64,000 nucleotides of DNA. Source: Parabacteroides gordonii MS-1 = DSM 23371 (GTDB taxonomy: Bacteria; Bacteroidota; Bacteroidia; Bacteroidales; Tannerellaceae). The position numbers and the translations under genes are program-made. Numbering within the stretch: position 1 is the first letter of the stretch; each line of letters opens with the position of its first letter. The notes beneath the pieces are model-generated. The model was not told the origin of the DNA, made no database searches, and was given only the letters and a program-made list of their open reading frames with translations. Of the stretch, positions 25,127 to 34,460 are shown in pieces. The DNA is taken from contig NZ_KQ033921.1 in assembly GCF_000969825.1 (NCBI RefSeq), forward strand, positions 180,722 to 244,721, given 5' to 3'.

Positions 25127-26246
25127 GATTATTCAATAATATTTTAAATTCAGATAAATACTGATCGGCTATATGACTGTTCGAAAATCTACGGGAAGAT
25201 CGAAAGGCTTCCACCCCTATCTCTTTACGCCAATCCGGATGCTCCATCAACTGCTCTATGATCGATGCCAACTCCTCCACAGCATTCGGACTCCGATGGT
25301 CAAAAACAAAACCATTGACTCCATCCTCTATAAAATCATTGAAACACTCCAATGCGGAAACGATTACCGGCCGTCCTATCCCCATAGCTTCCAAGGGAGA
25401 CACACCAAACGTCTCGCCTTTCTCGGCAACAGACGGATAACAATAGATATCGCAAGAAGCTATTTTTTCAGCTAATAACGACGGATTTGATATAGGATCT
25501 GCCCACGTAATCCTTCCTTTTGCCATCTTTTCCAATTGCCGGACATATTGCTCTCCTCCACCTCCGGATGCAATATCCCTAGCACCGACAAACACCAGAT
25601 TTATCCCGGGATACTTAACCCGTAAAGTTTCAACTGCCAGCACAAGTATATTCAATCCTTTTTCCGGGTGAATACGGCCATGATACATGATTATCAGATC
25701 ATCAGTCGTTTCTTTTTCCCTATACGTATAAATGTTTGTATCTATCGGATTATTAATCGTTCTTATTTTATCCTTTTTATCCGGCAATTGCTTTTTCAAC
25801 GCCCTTTCTACTGCTGTCGATACACAACAAAACATATCCGTCCAGCAATAATACCGGTATTGTCCTTTCGGGTAACGAGCCACGTTATAGACTGATACCG
25901 AATATTTATACCGAAACAACCGGCATAGCAATGGTGACCAGAAAGTATTCATGATCAATATATCAGTCTTTTTTACTTTACGTAAAGCATTGAATGAATA
26001 TATAAAATCAAAAAACAAATCCTTTGCCAAATGTGCACCTCTACGATAACCGGGAATATAAATATGTTCGATATCCTCATTTCCCGTATCCGATACCTGA
26101 AAACCGACCGGCTTTTTGGATATAATTTCAACGCCGTGCCCTTTTTTAATAAATTCAAGAGCAAGATCATACCAAAGTTTCTCTATCGCTCCGATTCCCT
26201 TGGGCGGTATATATCCAAAGGGTCCCATAATAATTACGATCTGCAT
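25119..26246 (-). CDS. Glycosyltransferase family 4
   Basis: 375 aa, GT-B fold. The N-terminal domain has [20 protein letters not shown]; the C-terminal Rossmann domain has [20 protein letters not shown] and the EX7E-type donor site [20 protein letters not shown]. It retains the sugar configuration when transferring from a nucleotide sugar. Tightly coupled to the acetyltransferase gene downstream. Confidence 0.93.
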   Translation of the reverse strand: MQIVIIMGPFGYIPPKGIGAIEKLWYDLALEFIKKGHGVEIISKKPVGFQVSDTGNEDIEHIYIPGYRRGAHLAKDLFFDFIYSFNALRKVKKTDILIMNTFWSPLLCRLFRYKYSVSVYNVARYPKGQYRYYCWTDMFCCVSTAVERALKKQLPDKKDKIRTINNPIDTNIYTYREKETTDDLIIMYHGRIHPEKGLNILVLAVETLRVKYPGINLVFVGARDIASGGGGEQYVRQLEKMAKGRITWADPISNPSLLAEKIASCDIYCYPSVAEKGETFGVSPLEAMGIGRPVIVSALECFNDFIEDGVNGFVFDHRSPNAVEELASIIEQLMEHPDWRKEIGVEAFRSSRRFSNSHIADQYLSEFKILLNNHG

Positions 26247-26257
26247 AGTCGTTTATC

Positions 26258-27193
26258 TTATTTATACATCGTCAATATTCTTTCTGAAAAAAGACTCAGA
26301 TGTTCAGCCAGTTTTTGTTGTCCATGCTCATTCAGATGAATATTATCCCGGTAATCATCAAAAGACATATATTTCAACCCCTCTATTACCGGTACGGTAT
26401 CCCGTACACAAAATTCCAGAATTTCTTTGCCTTCCCTGTTATACGTTCCACGCTCCAATTCTGTTTTCTCCGGATGAAGCCATATAAAAAACGGAATACC
26501 GGCATGACGGAAACGAGAAGCCAAAGCCTCAAAACCGGTATTAAAAACCTTTCCATCCTTAGATATTTCAGATACACCCTTATCTGAATCAGGACACCCC
26601 AAATAGGAGAGCAAATAACGAGGTATCAAATAACGATCGAACAGTTCGATCCAGGCAGACAAATACTGCCGGCTGGAAAAACCCGGTAATACATCGATAA
26701 CCGACTGATGATTTATATTATCATGCGCATCGTGCGAACTACAAACCAGAAATGCTACTTTACCGCTAAACATTCCATAACGCTTCAGGTAAGCCTCGCA
26801 ATTATCCGGACCCCAACTACCGGCTGAAATATTCAGCACTTGTACATCTTTTCCCATAAATGTGGAAAGATCATTGCTTAAACGGGATGTAGCGAGACTA
26901 TCCTGATCAGTCAATGCCCCTCCGTTCAGCACGGAATCGCCCAATCCCAGCACAATAAAAGCAGAAGAATCGACCGGAGTATTCCGTTGTGAATACGCAT
27001 TGTATACGATGTGTCTTTTAAAACGATAACGGTTCTGATCCGGCTGAGCTATATACTCAAAATCCGGATCGGACTGCATCAATACCGAATCACAGAATCC
27101 CCACTCCCGACGGAGGTACACCTCACCTGCCACCAGTAAAACCAACAGACTCCCACCCGCTATCAGCAGGTACTTTTTTACCATCCTTTTCAT
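26258..27193 (-). CDS. SGNH/GDSL hydrolase, membrane-anchored
   Basis: 311 aa. One N-terminal membrane helix (about 8-25: LLIAGGSLLVLLVAGEVYL) places the domain outside the cytoplasm. Block I is FIVLGLGDSVLNGGAL (Ser nucleophile), later INISAGSWGPDNCEAYL, and the C-terminal DxxH is DDYRDNIHLNEHGQQ. Such proteins add or remove acetyl groups on exported polysaccharide. It overlaps the upstream GT4 gene by 4 nt. Confidence 0.88.
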   Translation of the reverse strand: MKRMVKKYLLIAGGSLLVLLVAGEVYLRREWGFCDSVLMQSDPDFEYIAQPDQNRYRFKRHIVYNAYSQRNTPVDSSAFIVLGLGDSVLNGGALTDQDSLATSRLSNDLSTFMGKDVQVLNISAGSWGPDNCEAYLKRYGMFSGKVAFLVCSSHDAHDNINHQSVIDVLPGFSSRQYLSAWIELFDRYLIPRYLLSYLGCPDSDKGVSEISKDGKVFNTGFEALASRFRHAGIPFFIWLHPEKTELERGTYNREGKEILEFCVRDTVPVIEGLKYMSFDDYRDNIHLNEHGQQKLAEHLSLFSERILTMYK

Positions 27194-28338
27194 TTGATCA
27201 TTTTTAATAAATTCATCTGATTTGTATACTCCATACCTACAAATTCCTGCGAATATCTTTCTGCCGCTTCCTTTCTCACAAGAATATCCTTTGCTGAAAG
27301 TGCATTCAGAAAAGTAAGAATCGAGTCCGATAATTCCGTAAAATCCGGTATCAACCAGATTGCTTCCGGAAACATACAGGCACCTTCCGACTCCTTATTG
27401 GCATTGTATAATACAGGTATTCCCCAGCAAATCGCACTGACCACTTTCGACGGTACGCAAACATGATTCCATGCCGGTAATAGAGAAGCCACACAGATGT
27501 CTACATATTGCATCTCTGCCGGAGCAATATAATCCAGCAAGACCACCGTTTCAAATGCACTCACCTCCTTCAGTACCTGTTGCGCTTTTGCTCCATATAA
27601 TCTAAGTAATATCAAATGTTTCTCGGGATCCAATTGCCTAATCAACTCCAACAAGAATACATCGTTATGGGCCTCACCGATATTTCCCGCATAACAGAAA
27701 ATGATCTTATCCCGATTGGCTTTCCGCCAAAGCGGTTCGGCTGCTTCTTCTTTCGGACATATCCCGCAAGGCAACACGATATGAGGAATATAGGATTGTT
27801 TATATTGTCGGCACAGATAACGATACTGCTGTTCGCCTAACGCGATCAGGAAATCCGGTACATGACGATAAACAAAAGAAGAGATTATCCGGTACGCAGG
27901 ATGATTGCATGACACCAACCCCGCCGAAGCGAATGCTTCCGGATACAGATCCATCGTCCAGAACACCAGCTTGCTTCGGTAAAACGGACGGAATAAGACT
28001 GCCCAGGCATTGATCAAAGAAGGATCGGTCAATACGACTTTCAATTGATGCTGTGGTAACAACATGGAATAAATCACCAACCGAAAGCCATCTATCAAAT
28101 TACCTATAAGACGAAGCCATTTATTTTTACCACTATAAAAATCAGGTAATTCGATGGTTTGATAGGGTAATTTCTCCTCACGTTGTGAAACCTGCCCTTT
28201 GTAAGGAGCATGAATGGAAAGTACGATCACATCGACTCCGTTTTCCCATAAATAATCAGCCAGTTTACGAACCGGACGTCCGGTTGCCGAAGGATGAAGT
28301 GCGCCGTATTTATTGATGATTACGACTCTTTTTCGCAT
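27190..28338 (-). CDS. Glycosyltransferase family 4 (WbuB-like)
   Basis: 382 aa, GT-B fold. Start VVIINKYGALHPSATGRPVR, acceptor-domain segment KLVFWTMDLYPEAFASAGLV, and donor-domain IIFCYAGNIGEAHNDVFLL and PSKVVSAICWGIPVLYNANK. The DLYPE segment is typical of the WbuB/fucosaminyltransferase-like group. It lies within the tight 3' capsule operon, 16 nt after the GT25 gene. Confidence 0.85.
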   Translation of the reverse strand: MRKRVVIINKYGALHPSATGRPVRKLADYLWENGVDVIVLSIHAPYKGQVSQREEKLPYQTIELPDFYSGKNKWLRLIGNLIDGFRLVIYSMLLPQHQLKVVLTDPSLINAWAVLFRPFYRSKLVFWTMDLYPEAFASAGLVSCNHPAYRIISSFVYRHVPDFLIALGEQQYRYLCRQYKQSYIPHIVLPCGICPKEEAAEPLWRKANRDKIIFCYAGNIGEAHNDVFLLELIRQLDPEKHLILLRLYGAKAQQVLKEVSAFETVVLLDYIAPAEMQYVDICVASLLPAWNHVCVPSKVVSAICWGIPVLYNANKESEGACMFPEAIWLIPDFTELSDSILTFLNALSAKDILVRKEAAERYSQEFVGMEYTNQMNLLKMIK

Positions 28339-28353
28339 GTCTATTGAATAATT

Positions 28354-29121
28354 TTATTCATCAATACCACGTGAATAATGTTGTTTTGACAATCTACCAA
28401 ACTTCAACAACATCCGACAAGAAATCAGCCTACAGCATCTTGATATACATCTATTAATAAAATTTTTACGAGTCACCTTCTCTTGCTGAATTTCACTTGG
28501 GATTGTTCCTCTTGTAGATTCATCTGCTGCGAAATACGGATAAATCCCCTCTACCTGTATTCCTTTTTCTCTCATAAAAGAAAAATCGTCTGCAACTATA
28601 AAAGAACAGTCCGACAGCAGACGTTTCGCAGCCTGACGATTGACCAAATAGCCACAAGTTCCGTATGCTCGATAAATTTTATAAAAAGTAAATTTACCCA
28701 ACGTACGATATTTCTTCGGATAATATAGATCATGATACCCCAACGTAATGACATAAGGCTTATTATCCTTATATTCATTCAGTATATCGTTTAATATTGT
28801 TTCAACATATTCCGGATATATAAAACAAACATCGTCTTCCAGAACCAAAGCAAATTCTTCCTCCGATTCCAAAAGTTTCCTGTAACAGATCCTATGACTT
28901 AAGGTACAACCGATCTCTCCCCCTTTAGGAGTACGATAATAATGATTAACAAACTTTTTTAAATCGAAACAGGCCTTGATTTCTTCCTGTTTCAACTTTC
29001 TACCATCAACAGCTTCCACCAATTCGACATCCATAAAAGGATATTTTGCAGTTTCAGCCAGTATGGCTTTTCGACGATCAACCGAATCTTTCAGGTTGAT
29101 TACATACGTTTTTATTTTCAT
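28354..29121 (-). CDS. Glycosyltransferase family 25
   Basis: 255 aa from the ATG at 29121; the longer frame upstream lies inside the repetitive tail codons of the wzc gene. Typical GT25 start TYVINLKDSVDRRKAILAET, then FMDVELVEAVDGRKL, GGEIGCTLSHRICYRKLLES and the EDD site ALVLEDDVCFIYPE. GT25 enzymes transfer galactose or glucose to surface glycans. A paralogue in the same locus is at 53848-54624. It starts 7 nt after the wzc stop. Confidence 0.93.
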   Translation of the reverse strand: MKIKTYVINLKDSVDRRKAILAETAKYPFMDVELVEAVDGRKLKQEEIKACFDLKKFVNHYYRTPKGGEIGCTLSHRICYRKLLESEEEFALVLEDDVCFIYPEYVETILNDILNEYKDNKPYVITLGYHDLYYPKKYRTLGKFTFYKIYRAYGTCGYLVNRQAAKRLLSDCSFIVADDFSFMREKGIQVEGIYPYFAADESTRGTIPSEIQQEKVTRKNFINRCISRCCRLISCRMLLKFGRLSKQHYSRGIDE

Positions 29122-29128
29122 ATTCGAT

Positions 29129-31459
29129 TCATTGATAACCATAATAACTTTTACCATATCCGTAGCCATAATATCCGTAACCATAGCCATATCCGGCATG
29201 TTTATAACGGACATCATTCAACAAGACTGACATACAAGGCAACTTACCGTTAGTATACAAAGCTTCAATATCCGGCAACCGCCGGCGATCCATCATTCCT
29301 TCCCGTATGACATAAATACACATATCGACACACCGGCTGATTATCTGAGCATCAGCCACCATTCCATAAGGAACTGTATCGATAATGATATATTCATAAC
29401 GCTCTTTCAATAGCCCGATCAACTCGTCAAGCAACTGTCCTAACAACAACTCCGACGGGTTTGGAGGAAGAGGCCCGGAAGATATGACATCCAATCCTTC
29501 AAAACCTGTATAGGGACGGATCAACTCATCCGGGTTGTTTACTCTTCCCGATAAATAATGAGTCAGTCCCGGTAATACATTTCCCTCATCATCCTTTGAC
29601 GACCTCTTACGAATATCCATTTCCAGCAAAACAGTTCGTTTTCCTGCCAAAACCAGAGAAGCCGCCAGATTGTGCGAAACAAATGATTTTCCGGAAGACG
29701 GATTAAAGGAAGTCAACATCAGTACCTGCGATTTTTTCTGTTCATTCAGTATAAAGTTCATATTGATCCGTACAATACGGAACGCTTCCGATACCCCATC
29801 CCTCTTTTCCCTGCTTACCACCATCAGCTCTTTTTGACGTTTATGCGGTATTTCTCCCAGGAAAGGAATAGTCAGATTATCTTCAATATCTTTCCGTCCG
29901 CGCACAGTTACATCCAGCATCGGTCCCAGATAGAAGAATAATCCCGGTATAAACAAACCGGCAAGCAATGCTCCAAATAAAATCACCCAGGAAGCGGTAC
30001 CTGCCATACCTGCTCCGTAAGCGGAATCGACTATATGAAGATTACTTTCAGCTGTAGCCGATGACAAAGCATTCTCCTCCCGCTTATTCAACAGGTAAAG
30101 GAATAACTCCTCCTTGATTTTCTGCTGCCGTTCTATCGAAAGCACATATCGCTGTTGCGTCGGTATATTACTGATCCTGCCGATTTCCAGCAATCGCATC
30201 CTTCCGGCATAATCCAGTTTCATATCGATCTCTCTTTTGGCATTTTTCAGGCTCTGGCTGATTACCCTACGCAGGGAGGCTATTTCATTCGTCAGCGACT
30301 TAACCACAGGACTCTCGTCTCCACCACTTTCCCGCAATTTCTCCCGTTCCAGTATGGCAGAGTTATATTTACTGAACAATTCTTCCTGCCCTGCACTCAG
30401 TATGCCTGTATTAGCTGGCAAAAGAGACTCATTCTTCAAAGGATCATGCAAATACTGCTGAATCAGGTCAATCAGATCTTTTTGTCCGGTCAGATCGATC
30501 ACATCCCGATCATACCGGCTTCGGTTTTCCAGAGCGACCTTTGCTTCTATACCCAAATCTGCCGATCGGTTTTGTTTCCGGTAATCCTCGATATCACTCT
30601 CTACATTTCCCAACTCCTCATTGATCAGTTTTAACCGTTCGTCTATAAAGACCGCTGTGCTTTGCATGATCTGATTTTTATCCTTCATCGACTCATCTAC
30701 ATATACACGAACCAACGTGTTCAGAATATCGTCCGCTCTATCCGGATCTGTGTCCTGATAAGTCAGAGTCAATAAATTAGCCTCTTTAATGGAACGTTCC
30801 ACATTCAGTTTGCCCAGTAGGGAAGAAACAAGCGATTTATGTTCATGACAGGTAATAAACACCGGCATATTTAACCAATCCTTATTGAAAGAAGAACTCC
30901 GGTTCACAACTATCTTTCCGATCGGTGTGATTACTTCCGCACCGAAATTATATTCCATCACACCATCCGGATCATCAGCCAGACCTTGTATTTTGTAACG
31001 ACTTTCCGACAGTGGAATGATCGAAAAAAAAGCAGGCTCACTGAATGTGGAATCCGGAAAAGAAATTCGGACCGGCATATCCGTATACATCTCTCTTTTT
31101 TTAAATCCGTCATCTGCCGCATACTCTATTTCCAGTCCTAATCGCCAGATCACTTCACCCATCAACAAACGAGACTTAAAAATCAGAGCTTCTCCATCGA
31201 TATTATTATTATTACTATCGTCAAACATCTGCTTTTCATTAAATGCCTCCTCCGTTTTCACTTTGTTTTTTAGCTGCACGATCGCTTCCCGTTTATAGAC
31301 CACCGGAACAATCCTTGTATAAACATAAGCGCCTCCCACACAAAGAAAAACGGACAAAACAAACCAATGCCATTTCGTCAGCAACACATCCAAAATCGTA
31401 CGGAGATTAAATTCATCCATCAACTTGAAGCTGTCTGTATAAGGATTCTGTTCTTTCAT
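29129..31459 (-). CDS. Wzc-type polysaccharide co-polymerase / bacterial tyrosine autokinase
   Basis: 776 aa. Wzz-like domain with membrane helices near 35-53 and 500-525 around a periplasmic coiled coil, a GNVR-type segment (IERQQKIKEELFLYLLNKRE), then a cytosolic BY-kinase: Walker A (SFNPSSGKSFVSHNLAASL), Walker A' (TVLLEMDIRKR) and Walker B (YEYIIIDTVPYGMV). The last 20 residues are almost all Gly and Tyr, the autophosphorylated cluster. It controls chain length and export with the Wza protein encoded just upstream. Full length. Confidence 0.96.
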   Translation of the reverse strand: MKEQNPYTDSFKLMDEFNLRTILDVLLTKWHWFVLSVFLCVGGAYVYTRIVPVVYKREAIVQLKNKVKTEEAFNEKQMFDDSNNNNIDGEALIFKSRLLMGEVIWRLGLEIEYAADDGFKKREMYTDMPVRISFPDSTFSEPAFFSIIPLSESRYKIQGLADDPDGVMEYNFGAEVITPIGKIVVNRSSSFNKDWLNMPVFITCHEHKSLVSSLLGKLNVERSIKEANLLTLTYQDTDPDRADDILNTLVRVYVDESMKDKNQIMQSTAVFIDERLKLINEELGNVESDIEDYRKQNRSADLGIEAKVALENRSRYDRDVIDLTGQKDLIDLIQQYLHDPLKNESLLPANTGILSAGQEELFSKYNSAILEREKLRESGGDESPVVKSLTNEIASLRRVISQSLKNAKREIDMKLDYAGRMRLLEIGRISNIPTQQRYVLSIERQQKIKEELFLYLLNKREENALSSATAESNLHIVDSAYGAGMAGTASWVILFGALLAGLFIPGLFFYLGPMLDVTVRGRKDIEDNLTIPFLGEIPHKRQKELMVVSREKRDGVSEAFRIVRINMNFILNEQKKSQVLMLTSFNPSSGKSFVSHNLAASLVLAGKRTVLLEMDIRKRSSKDDEGNVLPGLTHYLSGRVNNPDELIRPYTGFEGLDVISSGPLPPNPSELLLGQLLDELIGLLKERYEYIIIDTVPYGMVADAQIISRCVDMCIYVIREGMMDRRRLPDIEALYTNGKLPCMSVLLNDVRYKHAGYGYGYGYYGYGYGKSYYGYQ

Positions 31460-31465
31460 CTTCTT

Positions 31466-32245
31466 TTATTTAAATATCAAAATACTCATAGTGGTAAGGA
31501 AAGATATAAGCGATATCCAGGTTCCCACATTCGTAAACTGGTTCTGCACACTCGTTTCCGCCCGGACCCGGTTCGGTTCCACATACACCATATCATTCTG
31601 TTTCAGATAATAATCGGGAGACTGGAAAACGTCTCTCGAACGCAAATCATGATACAAAATCGTACGTACCCCATTCGTTTCCCGGACAACTGCCACCCGG
31701 TTACGACGTCCGTGAATCGTTAAATCGCCCGCCAGGCTCAATGCTTCAAACAAGGTAATACGTTCGGTATTTATGTTAAAAGTTCCCGGTTTACTCACTT
31801 CGCCAAGTATCGAGATACGAAAGTTCAGAAAACGAACCGTAACGACCGGATTTTTTATATACCCTTCTTTCTCCAGCCTGCCCTGAATCAGGTTGATTAA
31901 CTGACGACGGTCCAAACCGACTACTTTTATTTCTCCCAGTAAGGGGAAATTAATCGTCCCATCTGCTTCTACCAGATACCCGGCACTACTTCCCCCACCC
32001 ATATTCCCATTACCATCGTATTGGCTACCATACCGCAAGAATGGACGCAGTAACTCTTGATCCGGGCAACTCACATTTATATCCAGCAAATCATCTTTCT
32101 GTATCTTCAGAGTGACCGTATCGATCACAGTCGTTTTATTCAGTAGATCCTCCCCCTGCAAATAGGCAATATCCTTTACCGATCCGCAAGAAGTTAACAG
32201 ACAAACTACGATATAACCCCAAAACAGCCCCCAGTCTTTTCCCAT
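31466..32245 (-). CDS. Wza-type outer-membrane polysaccharide export lipoprotein
   Basis: 259 aa. Lipobox LTSC near residue 20 (WGYIVVCLLTSCGSVKD) marks an outer-membrane lipoprotein. Poly_export domain DLLDINVSCPDQELLRPFL and YLVEADGTINFPLLGEIKVV, then SLBB domain ISILGEVSKPGTFNINTERI and YLKQNDMVYVEPNRVRAETS. The C-terminal helix (TNVGTWISLISFLTTMSILI) could form the outer-membrane pore. It pairs with the Wzc gene 6 nt downstream. Confidence 0.95.
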   Translation of the reverse strand: MGKDWGLFWGYIVVCLLTSCGSVKDIAYLQGEDLLNKTTVIDTVTLKIQKDDLLDINVSCPDQELLRPFLRYGSQYDGNGNMGGGSSAGYLVEADGTINFPLLGEIKVVGLDRRQLINLIQGRLEKEGYIKNPVVTVRFLNFRISILGEVSKPGTFNINTERITLFEALSLAGDLTIHGRRNRVAVVRETNGVRTILYHDLRSRDVFQSPDYYLKQNDMVYVEPNRVRAETSVQNQFTNVGTWISLISFLTTMSILIFK

Positions 32246-32251
32246 ATTAAA

Positions 32252-32530
32252 TTATTTTTCATTTATTTTTTCAATCAATCCTTTTCCCGGTTTGAATTTC
32301 ACACTCACACGCTTCGGTATCTTACACTCCTGACCGCTTCTGGGATTACGCCCTATACGTTCTGTCTGTTGCCAGGGCATATAATGCCCGAAATTCTGTA
32401 TGAGAACGGACTCGTCATGCGTTATCGACTCACATATCACATCGCTCATAGTGTCTATAAAACACAGGGCTTGCGTAACAGTCGTAGACATACGGCTTGC
32501 CACTTCCTTAGCTAATTTAATCTTGTTCAT
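32252..32530 (-). CDS. HU/IHF-family DNA-binding protein (classical size)
   Basis: 92 aa. The whole protein is the HU fold: AKEVASRMSTTVTQALCFID, ITHDESVLIQNFGHYMPWQQ and the DNA-grasping arm RIGRNPRSGQECKIPKRVSV. It is embedded between a glycosyltransferase gene and wza with short spacers (6 and 18 nt), so it is co-expressed with the capsule export genes. HU-like genes at this position occur in several Bacteroidales capsule loci as I recall; a regulatory role is inferred. Confidence 0.92.
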   Translation of the reverse strand: MNKIKLAKEVASRMSTTVTQALCFIDTMSDVICESITHDESVLIQNFGHYMPWQQTERIGRNPRSGQECKIPKRVSVKFKPGKGLIEKINEK

Positions 32531-32548
32531 AAGTATATTATTATTTGT

Positions 32549-33679
32549 TTAGTCATATACAAATTCAGGTTTATCCCCCCGATCGGCTACCCAGGCATAC
32601 AACTCCTTCATCTGTCGGGAAACGACATCGACCGAATATTTATCCAGCACCAACCGACGGCCACGTTTCCCCATTGCCTGTAATTCATCTTCATTAAGCG
32701 ACAAAACATCCTGTACTGCTTCGGTCAGCGTATCGACATCATTATTCACCCAACGGCCGCACCGGTAAGTATCCAAGTCCTGCCACGGGGAACCAGTCGA
32801 AGCGATAACCGGAACTTCCTGCAGCAGTGCTTCAGGTGTAATAATACCGCAATTTTCAAAATCACTGGGAACCACAAGGCAAGTCAAGGAAGCGAGCAGG
32901 CGGCTCTTCTTCTCTCCTATGACAAAACCCTCGAACTTCACCCTTCGCAACTTCAGCCGTTCCGTTTCATTTCTGAGAAACTGCATATACGCAGGATCTC
33001 CGTTGCCCATCACCAGCAGTTCGCCCGGTTCTCCCAGACGATGCCAAATTTCCAACAACCGTTCCACCCGTTTACGGGGATGCACGCGCCCCAGGTAACC
33101 GATGCGTTTTATATCTCTCGAATACAACGGCTCCGCCTGATCGTCGCACTCCATCGGATAAGGTAATACGGCTACCGGATTGGTAAACCCTAATGCACGG
33201 TAATGTTCCATCTCTTCCCGGCAGGTAGCATGGATACAGGCAGCTTGTTGCAACTGCCGGCGCTGAAATAAATTCAAAGCCATCTTTTTTATCCGGGAAG
33301 ATTGTGCCAGCGCCTCCGGATACAGCGTTCCGTGAAGAGTAACCAGGTAAGGACATCCCTGCTTCCGGGCATACCGGGCCGTAGTATATCCCGAATACAA
33401 CCATATACCCTGAATATGATAGATATCGACATTTTTTATCTTTGCAAGTTCCTGCGGGATCGCCTTCGAATATCCCCAACGCTTATCATGAAAACCAAGA
33501 CGGGGCAGATAACGGATGGAGGGATCGTCCGATACTGCCTCTTCACCCGGAGCCGGTTGGTTTGTTACTATCTCTACATCCATTCCAAGCGATCTCATCC
33601 CTTGCATCGTCAATAATGCGGTACGTGTAGGTCCACCATGAGACGTACTCATGGAATTAATGACATGAATAATTTTCAT
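32549..33679 (-). CDS. Glycosyltransferase family 4
   Basis: 376 aa, GT-B. N-terminal HVINSMSTSHGGPTRTALLT, middle YLVTLHGTLYPEALAQSSRI, donor domain IGYLGRVHPRKRVERLLEIW, and the donor-binding ENCGIITPEALLQEVPVIAS. It adds a capsule sugar at the cytosolic membrane face. It is 8 nt after the sulfotransferase gene. Confidence 0.94.
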   Translation of the reverse strand: MKIIHVINSMSTSHGGPTRTALLTMQGMRSLGMDVEIVTNQPAPGEEAVSDDPSIRYLPRLGFHDKRWGYSKAIPQELAKIKNVDIYHIQGIWLYSGYTTARYARKQGCPYLVTLHGTLYPEALAQSSRIKKMALNLFQRRQLQQAACIHATCREEMEHYRALGFTNPVAVLPYPMECDDQAEPLYSRDIKRIGYLGRVHPRKRVERLLEIWHRLGEPGELLVMGNGDPAYMQFLRNETERLKLRRVKFEGFVIGEKKSRLLASLTCLVVPSDFENCGIITPEALLQEVPVIASTGSPWQDLDTYRCGRWVNNDVDTLTEAVQDVLSLNEDELQAMGKRGRRLVLDKYSVDVVSRQMKELYAWVADRGDKPEFVYD

Positions 33680-33687
33680 TTTAGTAT

Positions 33688-34428
33688 TTATTTTTTGATT
33701 GTGATCTTTGGGGTCGCATACCTCAGGAATAATTCCATATCTTCCGGATACAGCTTTTCAATCATCGCATGCATGTAATTAGGTATGACATAATCTTTTG
33801 CAATAGACAAACGGCTTTGATATTCTGATAATCCGAATATATCCAATAACTTTATCCAGTCGCTCTCCGACTCATAATAGAAAACTTCTACCTCTTTACC
33901 CCAAAAATAACTTTGAGGGTTCAACCAGGGAATACTTTTATTTCGAATGAATAAATCTTGTTTTGAACGTTTTAAAGAAAAAATCCTTTTACAACAATTC
34001 TCTGCAGAAACCGTAAAGAGTTTCTGCAGAGAATAAGGATATGTTCCGGAACATACACTTCGAAACAAGGCAGTTTTTCCTTTTAATCTCAATCCATCTT
34101 TTGTAACAAATGCATAATAAATTTTAATGAAGCCAATTTTTTTAATACCGATTAACCGACTCTTTACCTCCTTAATTGCAGAATAAAAACGATGATACGG
34201 ATTACGTACCATCACAACGATCCGATACTCTCTCCAATCAGGAATAAAACGAGATAAATCATTATAAGTAATATGGCCTAAATCCGTATTATACTCCGGT
34301 GTAAAAGATCCCCACCATTTTGTTCCCTCTGTTTCTCCATACTTTTCAATATAAATATCTCTGAGAAAAGTTCCGCCACATTTCGGATTATGTAAGAATA
34401 TCACCTTACGTTCTTTGTCTACAATCAT
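33688..34428 (-). CDS. Sulfotransferase-family protein (family 2 type)
   Basis: 246 aa. The PAPS 5'-phosphosulfate loop is VIFLHNPKCGGTFLRDIY and the 3'-phosphate-binding part is IVVMVRNPYHRFYSAIKEV, the two diagnostic motifs of Golgi-type/family-2 sulfotransferases. It would transfer sulfate from PAPS to a hydroxyl of the capsule. Two adjacent inverted repeats lie in its codons at 33997-34055. It follows the primase gene after 32 nt. Confidence 0.85.
   Translation of the reverse strand: MIVDKERKVIFLHNPKCGGTFLRDIYIEKYGETEGTKWWGSFTPEYNTDLGHITYNDLSRFIPDWREYRIVVMVRNPYHRFYSAIKEVKSRLIGIKKIGFIKIYYAFVTKDGLRLKGKTALFRSVCSGTYPYSLQKLFTVSAENCCKRIFSLKRSKQDLFIRNKSIPWLNPQSYFWGKEVEVFYYESESDWIKLLDIFGLSEYQSRLSIAKDYVIPNYMHAMIEKLYPEDMELFLRYATPKITIKK
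33997..34055. repeat. Adjacent inverted-repeat pair inside the sulfotransferase gene
   Basis: 33997-34011 and 34020-34034 are perfect 15-bp arms around an 8-nt loop. Five bases on, 34040-34055 is a perfect 16-bp palindrome (TATGTTCC and its complement). Both lie within codons. Confidence 0.75.
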
Positions 34429-34460
34429 TTTTGTATTACTTAAAAGTTATTATTCATTGT